NCBI GenBank assembly: GCA_946480575.1
Contig: CAMLKF010000037.1
Coordinates: 1 to 17,586 of the forward strand
DNA length: 17,586 nt
Direction: 5' to 3'
Source: an uncultured Nitrososphaera sp.
GTDB taxonomy: Archaea; Thermoproteota; Nitrososphaeria; Nitrososphaerales; Nitrososphaeraceae
Under the pieces are notes generated by a model that was not told the DNA's origin, did no database searches, and saw only the letters and a list, made by a program, of their open reading frames with translations. The first letter of the stretch is position 1. Every line of letters starts with the position of its first letter. Below are positions 5,585-13,420 of this stretch, piece by piece. The translations under genes were made by a program, and so were the position numbers.

Positions 5585-6892
5585 ATGTCCCTCAGGGCAA
5601 GCCAGGTCAAGTCACAGGACTATGCTGGCAAGGAAGTCACGATCCGAGGATGGGTTTACCGGCTGAGGAAGCAAAAGGAGAACGCGTTCGTCCTAGTGCG
5701 CGACGACAGGGGCGGAGTCATCCAGTGCGTCTTTCCAGTCGATAGGGCGGCAAGCCTCACCATCGAGTCGTCAGTCGAGGTGACTGGCACCGTGAGTCAG
5801 GACCCGCGGGCGCCAGAGGGAGGCTACGAAATAAGAGGGAAGCAGTTGAAGGTATACAACGTCGCCGGCGCCGACTACCCGATAGGAGAATACCAAAGCG
5901 ACGAGCTGCTGCTGGACAAGAGGCACCTTGCGCTTCGCACGCGCAGGATGGTCGCGATGGCCAAGATAAGGGCGACCGTATTGGATTACGGCCGGCGGTG
6001 GTTCGTTGAAAACGACTGGATGGAAGTGACTGCGCCAACGATAGTAAAGGGCGCAGTGGAAGGCGGCTCGACGCTATTCAAGCTGAAATACTTTGACGAA
6101 GAGGCGTACCTGTCGCAGAGCGCTCAATTGTACCTGGAAGCAATGATATTTTCACTGGGCCCAGTGTGGAGCCTCACACCCTCGTTCCGGGCGGAAAAGT
6201 CGCGGACTGTGAGGCACTTGGCAGAGTTTTCGCACCTTGAAGCCGAGGCGCCTTGGATCACGCTTGACGACATTTTAAAAGTGCAGGAGCAGCTGGTGTC
6301 GTACGTAATCCAGAACACGGTAAGGGAGAGGGCTGAGGAACTTGTCTATTTGAAAAGAGATGTCGCTGACCTAAAAAAGGTCGAGCCCCCCTTTGAGCGG
6401 CTGCCGTACGAAAATGCTATTGACATCCTGAGGACGAAAGCGTTCACAATAGTGCAGGAGAACGGGAGCAAGCGCGAAATAAGAGTTGGTGACGACCTCA
6501 ACGTAGATTCTGAGCGCGAGCTGACCAAGAACGCGAGCAAGCCGGTATTTGTGGTCGGATACCCGATAGCGGTCAAGCCGTTCTACGTAAAGGAAGACCC
6601 AGAGAGAAAGGGCGTCGGTCTTGCGGCAGACATGCTGGCGCCGCAGGGCTTTGGAGAGATAACGAGCGGCGGGCTCAGAGAAGACGACATCGTCTCAATG
6701 ACTGAGCGCATCAAGAAGGAAGGGCTTAACCCTGCTGCCTACGACTGGTACCTTGACCTCCGCAAGTTCGGCTCGGTGCCGCACGGCGGCTTTGGGCTTG
6801 GCATCGAGCGCTTGATGCGCTGGATAACAAACGTCGACGACATCAAGGACACGGTGCTGTTCCCGAGAACTATGTCGCGGGTCACGCCATAG
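5585..6892 (+). CDS. asnS: Asparaginyl-tRNA synthetase
   Basis: A 435-residue class IIb aminoacyl-tRNA synthetase that charges tRNA-Asn with asparagine in the cytoplasm. The N-terminal OB-fold anticodon-binding domain (about 1-105) includes VTIRGWVYRLRKQ. The catalytic core carries motif 2 as FRAEKSRTVRHLAEF (201-215) and motif 3 as GFGLGIERL (402-410). I call AsnRS rather than AspRS from the segments EGGSTLFKLKYF, AYLSQSAQLYLE, and above all YDWYLDLRKFGSVPHGG near the C-terminus, which match the archaeal/eukaryotic AsnRS pattern; AspRS has a different sequence before PHAGFGLG. Length is typical. A TATA-like ACTTAAGA about 30 bases before ATG 5585 supports a near-leaderless transcript. Convergent with alba. 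Confidence 0.9.
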   Translation: MSLRASQVKSQDYAGKEVTIRGWVYRLRKQKENAFVLVRDDRGGVIQCVFPVDRAASLTIESSVEVTGTVSQDPRAPEGGYEIRGKQLKVYNVAGADYPIGEYQSDELLLDKRHLALRTRRMVAMAKIRATVLDYGRRWFVENDWMEVTAPTIVKGAVEGGSTLFKLKYFDEEAYLSQSAQLYLEAMIFSLGPVWSLTPSFRAEKSRTVRHLAEFSHLEAEAPWITLDDILKVQEQLVSYVIQNTVRERAEELVYLKRDVADLKKVEPPFERLPYENAIDILRTKAFTIVQENGSKREIRVGDDLNVDSERELTKNASKPVFVVGYPIAVKPFYVKEDPERKGVGLAADMLAPQGFGEITSGGLREDDIVSMTERIKKEGLNPAAYDWYLDLRKFGSVPHGGFGLGIERLMRWITNVDDIKDTVLFPRTMSRVTP

Positions 6893-6928
6893 CCTGCTGA
6901 AAATGCCATCATAGACTTCAAACAGGAG

Positions 6929-6950
6929 AAAAAAGATAGTAATGAAAAAA
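6929..6950 (-). terminator. T-rich terminator of alba
   Basis: Read on the complement strand, two runs of six T lie in this short stretch downstream of the probable end of alba. T-runs without a hairpin are the usual archaeal termination signal. Confidence 0.4.
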
Positions 6951-7002
6951 GAATAACAACAAAAGAGTCTGAAAATATAAGAAAAGGCTGGTGTACACGC
7001 GC

Positions 7003-7400
7003 CTAGTCTGCCGATTTCTTCTTCTTCTTTTTTTTCTGTTCGCCTTTTTCTTTGTTGCAGTTGCTGCTGCTGATGCGGTGATGTTCTTTGCCAAGTGGAT
7101 CTCGATGCATGACATCCTCTTGCTTATTCCACTGCCTCCTACTACTGTCAGCTCGTCTGTGCCAACAGTTATCGACCTTGTGACAAGGTCGCCCATGTCG
7201 CGCTTGACCAGCTTGGCCACGTCTGCTGCCGTCACGATGTTGAGGCTGCCTGTTGCCTTTATCACGAGCTCGCTGGTAGTGTTGAGCCTAAAGAGCGCCG
7301 GCGCGATATATTCTACTGCATACTTTTTGCCTATGAGGAGAACCGAAGGCAGAACCTGCGGCCTTGATGATGGTGCTAATGTGGTGTTTTCCCGGAACAA
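7003..7400 (-). CDS. albA: Alba-family DNA/RNA-binding chromatin protein, frameshifted tail
   Basis: Alba proteins are small basic dimers that coat DNA and RNA in archaea. The Alba fold is clear: LIGKKYAVEYIAPALFRL (strand 1 and helix 1, with the Lys pair that binds nucleic acid), LVIKATG, then VTAADVAKLVKRDM (helix 2), SITVGTDEL and SCIEIHLAK as the last strand. It starts at TTG 7400, since an in-frame TAA lies 6 bases upstream and no ATG is available. After an Ala/Thr linker the frame enters a Lys tail and meets a run of eight A (complement of 7028-7035). Read straight on, it continues to 6918 with an implausible RRRR and then hydrophobic tail. A -1 shift on the A-run instead gives KKKKKSAD and a stop at 7003, which I take as the natural end. 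Confidence 0.75.
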
Positions 7401-7440
7401 TTGTCGTTATCATCATCACTACCATCATATCATATATGTT

Positions 7441-7472
7441 CGGCCTCGTAGCGCGCTACAGTTTAGAGGCCG
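7441..7472. promoter_or_regulatory. Nested dyad in the alba/metH intergenic region
   Basis: A perfect 7-bp inverted repeat, CGGCCTC (7441-7447) with GAGGCCG (7466-7472), encloses a perfect 12-base palindrome GTAGCGCGCTAC (7448-7459) and AGTTTA. It lies between two divergent promoters: an AT-rich ATATAT box for alba at about 7432-7438 and the box of the methionine synthase gene at 7511-7519. It could be a protein-binding site serving both. Confidence 0.45.
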
Positions 7473-7486
7473 TATGCCAAGAGATG

Positions 7487-7519
7487 TTGCCAATTGCGTC
7501 AATTGCAAAGATATTAAAC
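7487..7519 (+). promoter_or_regulatory. CAATTG dyad and TATA box of the methionine synthase Hcy gene
   Basis: Two CAATTG palindromes at 7491-7496 and 7500-7505 are separated by CGT and flanked by TTG on the left and CAA on the right, giving an imperfect larger dyad. Directly downstream is the TATA-like ATATTAAAC (7511-7519), about 33-41 bases before the TTG start at 7552. A dyad next to the TFB recognition element is a common site for archaeal regulators. Confidence 0.45.
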
Positions 7520-7551
7520 TTCATTGGTAGCGATCTAATACCAACAAGTAC

Positions 7552-8502
7552 TTGGCAAAAAGAGAGCCGTTCCTAGAGGCCGCAAAGAAGCGGGTGCTCC
7601 TGTTCGACGGGGCGATGGGCACCGAGATCCAGCGCCTCAACCTCAAGCCGGAGGACTTTCCCGACGGCAAGGACGGCTTTAACGACGGTCTCATTCTGTC
7701 GAGGCCGGAGTGGATAAAGCAAATTCATCGCAGCTACCTTGCGGCAGGGGCCGACTGTATCGAGACCAACACTTTTGGCTCAAACAGGTTCAAACTCGCT
7801 GAATACGGCTACGGCGACAAGACGGTCGAGTTCAACAAAAAAGCCGCTGAGCTTGCAACAGAAGTGTGCGACGAGTTCAAGGACAAGCGGCGCTATGTCA
7901 TCGGCTCGATAGGGCCGACGGGGTACTTGCCGAGCTCTAATGACCCTGACCTTGGGCAAAAGCCTATTGACGAAATAAGGGACGCGTTCATGTTGCAGGC
8001 AGAAGGGCTGATCCTTGGAGGCGTCGATGCACTCTTGATAGAGACGAGCCAAGACATCCTTGAGGTCAAGCTGGCTGTTGAGGCGTGCCACATGGCGATG
8101 GAAAAGGCCGGCAAGAAAGTTCCAATAATATCAAATGTCACGCTTGACCAGTACGGCAAGATGCTCCTTGGAACGAGCGTTCAGGCCGCCTACACTACCG
8201 TGAGCGACATGAAGATAGACGCATTTGGTCTGAATTGCTCGACCGGGCCGCACGAAATGACGCCAAGCGTGAGGTGGTTGAGCGAGCAGGGGCTGCCAAT
8301 ACTCGTGATGCCAAACGCCGGCATGCCGCAGAACGAGAGGGGCAGGGCTGTTTACAAAATGACCCCAAAAGAAATAGCGGGTGCGTTGGCAGAATTTGTA
8401 GGCAAGTACGAAAACATCAGGATGATCGGGGGGTGCTGCGGGACGAACCCGCAGCACATTGCGGAGCTGAGAAAGGCCCTTGACCTTAAAAGATCGTACT
8501 AG
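7552..8502 (+). CDS. metH: Methionine synthase, homocysteine-binding half
   Basis: A 316-residue single-domain homocysteine S-methyltransferase equal to the N-terminal module of B12-dependent methionine synthase. It has the barrel start VLLFDGAMGTEIQ (15-27), GADCIETNTFGSN (66-78), and the zinc ligands Cys229 in GLNCSTGP and Cys295-Cys296 in GGCCGTNP, which hold the homocysteine thiolate. The rest of MetH (pterin, B12 and activation domains) is a separate gene at 9710-12199, so I infer the two work together. Standalone enzymes using S-methylmethionine look similar, but the neighbour favours MetH. The start is TTG 7552; no ATG or GTG is available in frame near the TATA box. Its 3' end overlaps the convergent winged-helix gene by 17 bases. 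Confidence 0.9.
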   Translation: MAKREPFLEAAKKRVLLFDGAMGTEIQRLNLKPEDFPDGKDGFNDGLILSRPEWIKQIHRSYLAAGADCIETNTFGSNRFKLAEYGYGDKTVEFNKKAAELATEVCDEFKDKRRYVIGSIGPTGYLPSSNDPDLGQKPIDEIRDAFMLQAEGLILGGVDALLIETSQDILEVKLAVEACHMAMEKAGKKVPIISNVTLDQYGKMLLGTSVQAAYTTVSDMKIDAFGLNCSTGPHEMTPSVRWLSEQGLPILVMPNAGMPQNERGRAVYKMTPKEIAGALAEFVGKYENIRMIGGCCGTNPQHIAELRKALDLKRSY

Positions 8503-8767
8503 CCTGGACCTTGGGCTTTTGCCGCTGGCCTACAATGTCCTTGTAAAAGTACTCGATACCGACCTTGCCAAACCCTCGTACCCGTTTTATCCTTCCCTGA
8601 ACGGTAAGGCGCGTTATCGCAAACCTTACTTCCTGTTTGTTGCCTATCAAGTGGTCGAGGTCCTTGCTTGTAACCCTACCGGATTTACTCTTTATGATAG
8701 AGTACACCGTTTCTATAAGGCCAGCGGAGCTATTACCTCGTAATTTGAACTGTTGAATCGTAGCCAT
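8486..8767 (-). CDS. Small winged-helix-like DNA-binding protein
   Basis: A 93-residue basic protein. Residues about 16-60 read as helix (LIETVYSIIKSKSG), helix (TSKDLDHLIG), then the likely recognition helix (NKQEVRFAITRLTVQGRI), followed by a wing (KRVRGFGKVGIEYFYKD). This is the pattern of archaeal winged-helix regulators. No ligand or metal site is visible. ATG 8767 is preceded by a good TATA box, TTTATAATAAAA on the complement (about 8781-8792), at leaderless distance. The last 17 bases overlap the end of the methionine synthase Hcy gene on the other strand, so expression of one may interfere with the other. Real gene likely; target unknown. Confidence 0.65.
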   Translation of the reverse strand: MATIQQFKLRGNSSAGLIETVYSIIKSKSGRVTSKDLDHLIGNKQEVRFAITRLTVQGRIKRVRGFGKVGIEYFYKDIVGQRQKPKVQASTIF

Positions 8768-9008
8768 GCTTCTTACTTGGGTTTTTATTATAAAACAGGC
8801 TAGACAGAATTTTTGGTATACTGTTTACTTTTTTTGGACGAGATAGATTGCATTAACTTACTATGCTTAAAAATGCTGCCCCTATAGAGTGGGACTGTTG
8901 CGCCTTGTTTCAATGTTTCAGCATTGCTGTGCCAACACCAACAACAACAGCAGCAGAGCTTTTTTCATATGAGTAATAAAAATTGCCAAGATATAATGGA
9001 AAAAATCC

Positions 9009-9497
9009 TTAACGCATGAAACCCTTCCAGGCCTGGAAGATCTGTTCATACTGCGGCGATGCGGGTCCCACTACGCCAAGCTGCATCATGAATCTAAGGT
9101 CGTCCCGGATCGCTCTATGCTCTACTATCTTGCCATTAGAAATCCGGTACATGTGCACTGCCGGATAAGAGAAGCTGCGCCCTGCCGGAGGAATGCCAAA
9201 GAAATCCCCTACGTGCTTGCCGCTTACCATCAATACGATAACAACCTTGTGTTTTGAAGCAATAATTTCCTGCTCCTCATAACGAAGATCGGCAAATGCA
9301 CTTCGCAACTTTCTAATGGTATCGATAACCTCGTCCGGCCCGCGAAGCTTTGCCCGTTCTGGTGAAGCTTGGGATTCATGGTTGAAATAGTCTTGGGCAA
9401 TAAATTCATGAACTCTGCTTGTGTCCCCAGTGTTAAAGGCTTCGATGGCTTGCCTAGCGATCCTGATATTCCCTTCTTCTACTTGCCTCACCGACAT
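9009..9497 (-). CDS. SnoaL-like (NTF2-fold) ester cyclase family protein
   Basis: From ATG 9497 the protein is 162 residues. The pattern is that of SnoaL-like polyketide/ester cyclases: ARQAIEAFNTGD at the start, then HEFIAQDYFNHE, the family core GPDEVIDTIRKLRSAFADL, GKHVGDFFGIPPAGRSFSYPAVHMYRISNGKIVEHRA, and DDLRFMMQLG. These proteins form a cone-shaped pocket, and many of them are not involved in polyketides at all, so the substrate is open. An in-frame ATG at 9515 gives six more residues. I prefer 9497 because the TATA-like CATAAACT (complement of 9528-9535) places transcription start near 9506, after the first ATG. Divergent from the second methionine synthase gene. Confidence 0.85.
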   Translation of the reverse strand: MSVRQVEEGNIRIARQAIEAFNTGDTSRVHEFIAQDYFNHESQASPERAKLRGPDEVIDTIRKLRSAFADLRYEEQEIIASKHKVVIVLMVSGKHVGDFFGIPPAGRSFSYPAVHMYRISNGKIVEHRAIRDDLRFMMQLGVVGPASPQYEQIFQAWKGFMR

Positions 9498-9673
9498 GTA
9501 ATATGCGTCGTGCATCTTTGCTACTTAAGTTTATGCAAAAAATAATGTGCAATTATATTTCGGAATATTTCTTGCAAAACCCTGAAGGCAAGGCTATTTT
9601 AGTAGCTATTTTTTGTCATTCTTTCACTAGCCTTAGCTTACTTGGGAGACAAAAAGAAGCCCAGCTGTATAGC

Positions 9674-9682
9674 AAATATAAG
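9674..9682 (+). promoter_or_regulatory. TATA box that sets the start of the methionine synthase B12 gene
   Basis: AAATATAAG centred about 32 bases before TTG 9710. The frame is open further upstream to 9503, but that part overlaps the divergent gene and has no MetH-like sequence, so the box decides the start. Confidence 0.5.
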
Positions 9683-9709
9683 CGGTTCATTAATAACATC
9701 TCTCGCCAT

Positions 9710-12199
9710 TTGGTACCACGGGTAAGTTCCGCGCTCAAGGCAGTCGACCTGGGGCAAGAGCCTCCGCCGCTGATAATAGGCGAGCGCCTCAACACCCAAG
9801 GGTCTAGAAAGGCAAAGGAGCTAGTGCTTGCCAACGACTTGGATGGGCTTGTCGACCTTGCAAGGGCGCAGGTTGAAGACGGGGCGCACTGCCTTGACGT
9901 GTGCGTTGCCACCACCGAGCGGTCCGATGAGCTCGATTTTATGGTAAAATTGGTCAAGCGCCTTAGCCTTGAGATAGACGCGCCGCTGGTCATTGACTCG
10001 ACAGATCCAAAAGTCATCGAAACTGCAGTTAGACAGATTCCCGGCAGGCCGGTGATCAACTCGATAAACCTTGAAGGGGACGGAAGCAGGTTTCACGCGC
10101 TTGCGCCCATCATGGCAAAGTACGGGCTACCGGCGATAGCGATGTGCATCGGACCAAAAGGTATGGCCAAGACGCCGCAGGAAAAATTAGAAACTGCACA
10201 ACTGCTGTACGACACAGGTAAGCAGTATGATTTGAAGCCATGGCAGTTCATCTTTGACGTGCTCACGTTCACGCTCGCAACAGGCGAGGCGGAATTTGTA
10301 GAATCCGCCAAGAACACATTGGAAGGCATAAGGCTGGTCAAGCAGAGGTTCCCAGACTCGTTCACGACGCTTGGGCTGAGCAACGTGAGTTTCGGCCTGC
10401 CGCCTGGCGCAAGAAAAATAGTCAATTCTGTGTTCCTGTATCATGCGCTCAAGGCGGGGCTTGATAGCGTCATAATTAACGCCCGCGACATAATTCCTTA
10501 TCCGGAAATAGACGAGCAGCAGAAAAAGCTGGCCGAGGATCTCATTTTCAACAGGCACCAGAACGCGCTTGCTGATCTCATATCGCACTTTGAAGGCGCC
10601 AAGACAACCTCTGCTGGCCATACAAAAAGGATTGAAGTTGACCTAAGCTGGGAGGCTGGCAGGCGTTGCCACTTCCGCATCGTCAATCGGCTCAAAGAGG
10701 GCATAGAGGACGACGTGGTGCAGGCAATAGCGGATCGTCTTCCGCGAAAAGGCATCGGACTTGACAAAGTGTCAAAAGAGGAAAAGCACGAGGCTGCCGT
10801 TGACGTATTGAACAACGTCTTGCTCCCAGCGATGAAGGAAGTGGGCGACAAATTTGGCGCCGGCGAGCTCATTTTGCCTTTTGTGCTCAAGTCCGCGGAA
10901 TGCATGAAGGCAGCTGTCGCTGAATTGGAGAAATACCTTATCAAGCAGGAGGGGGTGAGCAAGGGCAAGCTGGTGCTCTGCACGGTCTACGGCGACGTGC
11001 ACGACATTGGCAAAAATCTTGTAAAAACTATTTTCGTGAACAATGGCTACACAGTCTATGACCTTGGCAAGCAGGTACCGCTGCAAAAAATCCTTGAAAA
11101 GGTAAATGAAGTCAAGGCAGACGCAATCGGGCTGTCGGCGCTGCTTGTCTCAACTTCTAAGCAGATGCAGTATTTCGTCGAGCACGCCCGGGAGAACGGC
11201 ATGGCGATACCGGTACTCTGTGGTGGCGCAGCCATCAACAGCAGCTACATTAACAGGATTGCCAAGGATGGCGGCATTTACAGCCCCGGAGTGTTCTACT
11301 GTAAGACTGCGTTTGATGGGCTGAAGGTGATGAACAGGCTGATTTCACCCGAACGCTCGCAGTTCGTCGGCGAATGGAAGCAAAAGCTGGAAAAGTGGGA
11401 CGACAAGCAGCAGGTGGCGGTAGAGCAGTCAGAGCTTGCGCACAGCGGCATCAGGCCAGTGCCGCCGCCAATGCCGCCGCACGTCAACCGACCGGTGAGG
11501 CTCGAACCTTCCCAAATTGATCTAAAGGAAGTATGGAAATACATTAACAAGAAATCGCTGTTCGTGCTCCAGTGGGGAATGAAGGGCAAGGGGGCAAAAG
11601 ATCAGGACCCGGAAAAATTGTTTGAAGAGTGGACAAGGTCCGTCATAAAGGAAAAGCTTTTCGAGCCGCGGGCAGTATACGGCTATTATCGCTGCCACAA
11701 CGTTACGCCGGGACAGGGCGGCATCGGCAGGCTCGCAGTCGACCTGCCGGGCGGCAAGCAGGTGGTTTTCGAGTTCCCGCGCTCGTCAAAAGATAAGCAC
11801 CTGTGCCTTGCAGACTATTTCGGCAAAGACGATGTTGTCGCGCTCCAGTCAGTCACTGCAGGCAGCAAGGTCACCGAAGTCATCGACAGGTGGAACAAGC
11901 AGGACAGATACACCGATGCCTACTACTTACATGGCCTTGCCGTAGAAACGGCAGAGGCGATGGCCGAGTGGGTCAACGCAAGGATAAGGGAGGAGCTAAA
12001 GATCGGAGACAGGCGCGGCCTGCGTTATAGCTGGGGCTACCCAAGCTGCCCGGACATCTCCCAGCACCACCTCGTGTGGCAGATTCTTGATCCAGCAAAA
12101 TCTTGCATGACGCTTACGGAATCCGGCCAAATAGTGCCTGACCAGTCAACTGCTGCTATAGTGGTGCACCACCCGGAAGCAGAGTATTTCGTGCTCTGA
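9710..12199 (+). CDS. metH: Methionine synthase, folate/B12/activation half
   Basis: 829 residues from TTG 9710, containing the MetH modules after the homocysteine domain. The pterin-binding barrel (about 18-285) includes IIGERLNTQGSRK, GAHCLDVCV and VIDSTDPKVIE. The B12 cap helices (about 340-412) include SAECMKAAVAELE. The cobalamin domain (about 417-545) has GDVHDIGKN with the DxHxxG cobalt ligand His431, LSALLVS and CGGAAI. A Pro-rich linker (583-592) leads to the reactivation domain (about 604-829), with RYSWGYPSCPD (Arg772 region) and TLTESGQIVP, which bind S-adenosylmethionine. It transfers a methyl group from a methyl-pterin to homocysteine through methylcobalamin. The missing homocysteine domain is encoded at 7552-8502, separated by two unrelated genes, a split of the bacterial-type enzyme. 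Confidence 0.92.
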   Translation: MVPRVSSALKAVDLGQEPPPLIIGERLNTQGSRKAKELVLANDLDGLVDLARAQVEDGAHCLDVCVATTERSDELDFMVKLVKRLSLEIDAPLVIDSTDPKVIETAVRQIPGRPVINSINLEGDGSRFHALAPIMAKYGLPAIAMCIGPKGMAKTPQEKLETAQLLYDTGKQYDLKPWQFIFDVLTFTLATGEAEFVESAKNTLEGIRLVKQRFPDSFTTLGLSNVSFGLPPGARKIVNSVFLYHALKAGLDSVIINARDIIPYPEIDEQQKKLAEDLIFNRHQNALADLISHFEGAKTTSAGHTKRIEVDLSWEAGRRCHFRIVNRLKEGIEDDVVQAIADRLPRKGIGLDKVSKEEKHEAAVDVLNNVLLPAMKEVGDKFGAGELILPFVLKSAECMKAAVAELEKYLIKQEGVSKGKLVLCTVYGDVHDIGKNLVKTIFVNNGYTVYDLGKQVPLQKILEKVNEVKADAIGLSALLVSTSKQMQYFVEHARENGMAIPVLCGGAAINSSYINRIAKDGGIYSPGVFYCKTAFDGLKVMNRLISPERSQFVGEWKQKLEKWDDKQQVAVEQSELAHSGIRPVPPPMPPHVNRPVRLEPSQIDLKEVWKYINKKSLFVLQWGMKGKGAKDQDPEKLFEEWTRSVIKEKLFEPRAVYGYYRCHNVTPGQGGIGRLAVDLPGGKQVVFEFPRSSKDKHLCLADYFGKDDVVALQSVTAGSKVTEVIDRWNKQDRYTDAYYLHGLAVETAEAMAEWVNARIREELKIGDRRGLRYSWGYPSCPDISQHHLVWQILDPAKSCMTLTESGQIVPDQSTAAIVVHHPEAEYFVL

Positions 12200-12260
12200 T
12201 GCAGTCAGCAGTTTTCTACTGATCAGGTATGCAAATCCTACTAAGCCAGAAATAACTACC

Positions 12261-12271
12261 TAGTTTAAGTA
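12261..12271 (+). promoter_or_regulatory. TATA box of the second short-chain dehydrogenase
   Basis: TAGTTTAAGTA centred about 28 bases before ATG 12294, consistent with leaderless transcription. Confidence 0.45.
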
Positions 12272-12293
12272 CAACGCCTTTGAAAGATAGACC

Positions 12294-13151
12294 ATGAGTC
12301 AAAACAACAAGGTGGCTGTCGTCACCGGCAGCTCGACTGGAATAGGCTTTGAAACGGCATTGCTGCTTGCAAGGAGCGGGTTCGACACATATGCTACGAT
12401 GCGTAACCTCGAGAAATCCGGAGCAATAGTGGAAGCAGCAAGAAAAGGCAACCTTCCTATTCAGGTTTTGCAACTCGATGTCATCGACGATAAATCCATC
12501 AAGAACGCAATCAATAGGATAGTGAATGAAAAGAAAAGGATCGACGTGGTGGTGAACAACGCCGGCTATGACCTTATGGGACCTGTTGAAGACCTTTCAA
12601 TGGACGATATAAGAGCGCAGTTTGAGACCAACCTATTTGGAGTCATAAGGGTTATGCAGGCTGTGCTGCCTGTAATGAGGAGGCAGAAGAGCGGCACGAT
12701 AGTGAACGTCAGCTCCGTAGGCGGCAAGGTGGCCGTTCCGCTCAATTCCGTATACAACAGCACCAAGTTTGCCCTTGAAGGCTTGACAGAAGGCATGAGA
12801 TACGAGGTGGGCCAGTTCGGCATAAACCTGATACTGGTGGAGCCGGGCGTCATAAGGTCCAATTTCCTTGACAATGCGAGGCTGCCAACTAAAACTGCCA
12901 GCGCCGACCCGGCGTACGCCGGCCTTATGGAACGAGCAACTGTGACTTTCAAACAGATGTATGAAGCCGGCGTGGGTTCTCCGCCTGAAGAAGTGGCCAA
13001 GGTGATACTAAAGGCAGTCACTTCAGACAGCCCTGATGTAAGGTACCTTGCTGGAAGCGACGCGGCCATGTTTCTCGAGAAAAGAAAGAGCAGCTCGGAT
13101 CTGGAATGGGAAAATTTCCTGAAAGGAACGATCTTTGCGCAGCCGACTTGA
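12294..13151 (+). CDS. Short-chain dehydrogenase/reductase (SDR), copy 2
   Basis: A 285-residue classical SDR, paralogous to the gene at 3271-4119; shared segments include TGSS.GIG, EDLS, ETN..GVIRV.QA.LP and STKFALEGL. The cofactor motif TGSSTGIG is at 11-18, NNAGY at 88-92, the catalytic Ser at 140-141 (NVSS), and Tyr154/Lys158 in YNSTK; EPGVIRSNF follows. All catalytic residues are intact, so both copies should be active NAD(P) oxidoreductases, with substrate unknown. Its codons are more GC-rich than those of copy 1, which suits the core region. After its TGA the same frame stays open into a decayed DUF5519 domain, which may be a relict downstream gene rather than a fusion. Confidence 0.92.
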   Translation: MSQNNKVAVVTGSSTGIGFETALLLARSGFDTYATMRNLEKSGAIVEAARKGNLPIQVLQLDVIDDKSIKNAINRIVNEKKRIDVVVNNAGYDLMGPVEDLSMDDIRAQFETNLFGVIRVMQAVLPVMRRQKSGTIVNVSSVGGKVAVPLNSVYNSTKFALEGLTEGMRYEVGQFGINLILVEPGVIRSNFLDNARLPTKTASADPAYAGLMERATVTFKQMYEAGVGSPPEEVAKVILKAVTSDSPDVRYLAGSDAAMFLEKRKSSSDLEWENFLKGTIFAQPT

Positions 13152-13330
13152 GAGAGAGGCAAAGGAAAAATAATAGAAGAAAAAGAAGAAGAAACGCCAA
13201 GCGAAAGGGTCAAGCGCGAACTCCTCAGCTGGCCTGGCGTGACTATGCACGACCACCGCTTCGGCGGCATCGAGTTCCGCGTCAACGGCAGAGGGAGATG
13301 GGTCATATGCATGGCGACGAGCTTGCAGTG
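13152..13330 (+). pseudogene. Decayed luciferase-domain (DUF5519) gene
   Basis: Directly after the SDR stop codon, the same frame encodes KRELLSWPGVTMHDHRF and GGIEFRVNGR, clearly the N-terminal half of the DUF5519 family also encoded at 13421-13738 and 13889-14242. The frame then breaks: NGR should be followed by EMGHMHGD, but those residues are read from GAG at 13295, two bases out of phase (extra bases near 13291-13294). After DELA at about 13324 the similarity ends, so the C-terminal half, with its HHV.P.SGW motif, is missing. No start codon lies at its head. It is a remnant of a third copy, and a short expressed peptide is unlikely. The 90 bases after it show nothing. Confidence 0.7.
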
Positions 13331-13420
13331 TCGTCATCGATACTCGGTGACAGGTCACATTTCGATCTAACCAATAAGCTCATCCGAAATGTAAAGCACT
13401 CAAGCAAAAAAATGGGATTT

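Noticed and set aside
5585..6892. Aspartyl-tRNA synthetase as the identity of the class II synthetase
   Set aside because: The WYLDLRKFGSVPH segment and the EGGSTLFKLKYF region are AsnRS hallmarks rather than AspRS.
6918..7002. Hydrophobic C-terminal tail of the Alba frame as real protein
   Set aside because: It reads terminator-like AT-rich DNA after a homopolymer; the -1 frame gives a natural Lys-rich end.
8768..9008. Possible small RNA or gene in the gap with CAA and CAG repeats near 8936-8957
   Set aside because: Only simple repeats and AT-rich promoter-like sequence are visible; no frame or hairpin stands out.
9503..9709. Upstream 69 codons of the large methionine synthase frame
   Set aside because: No MetH similarity, overlaps the divergent SnoaL-like gene, and a TATA box lies inside it; TTG 9710 fits better.
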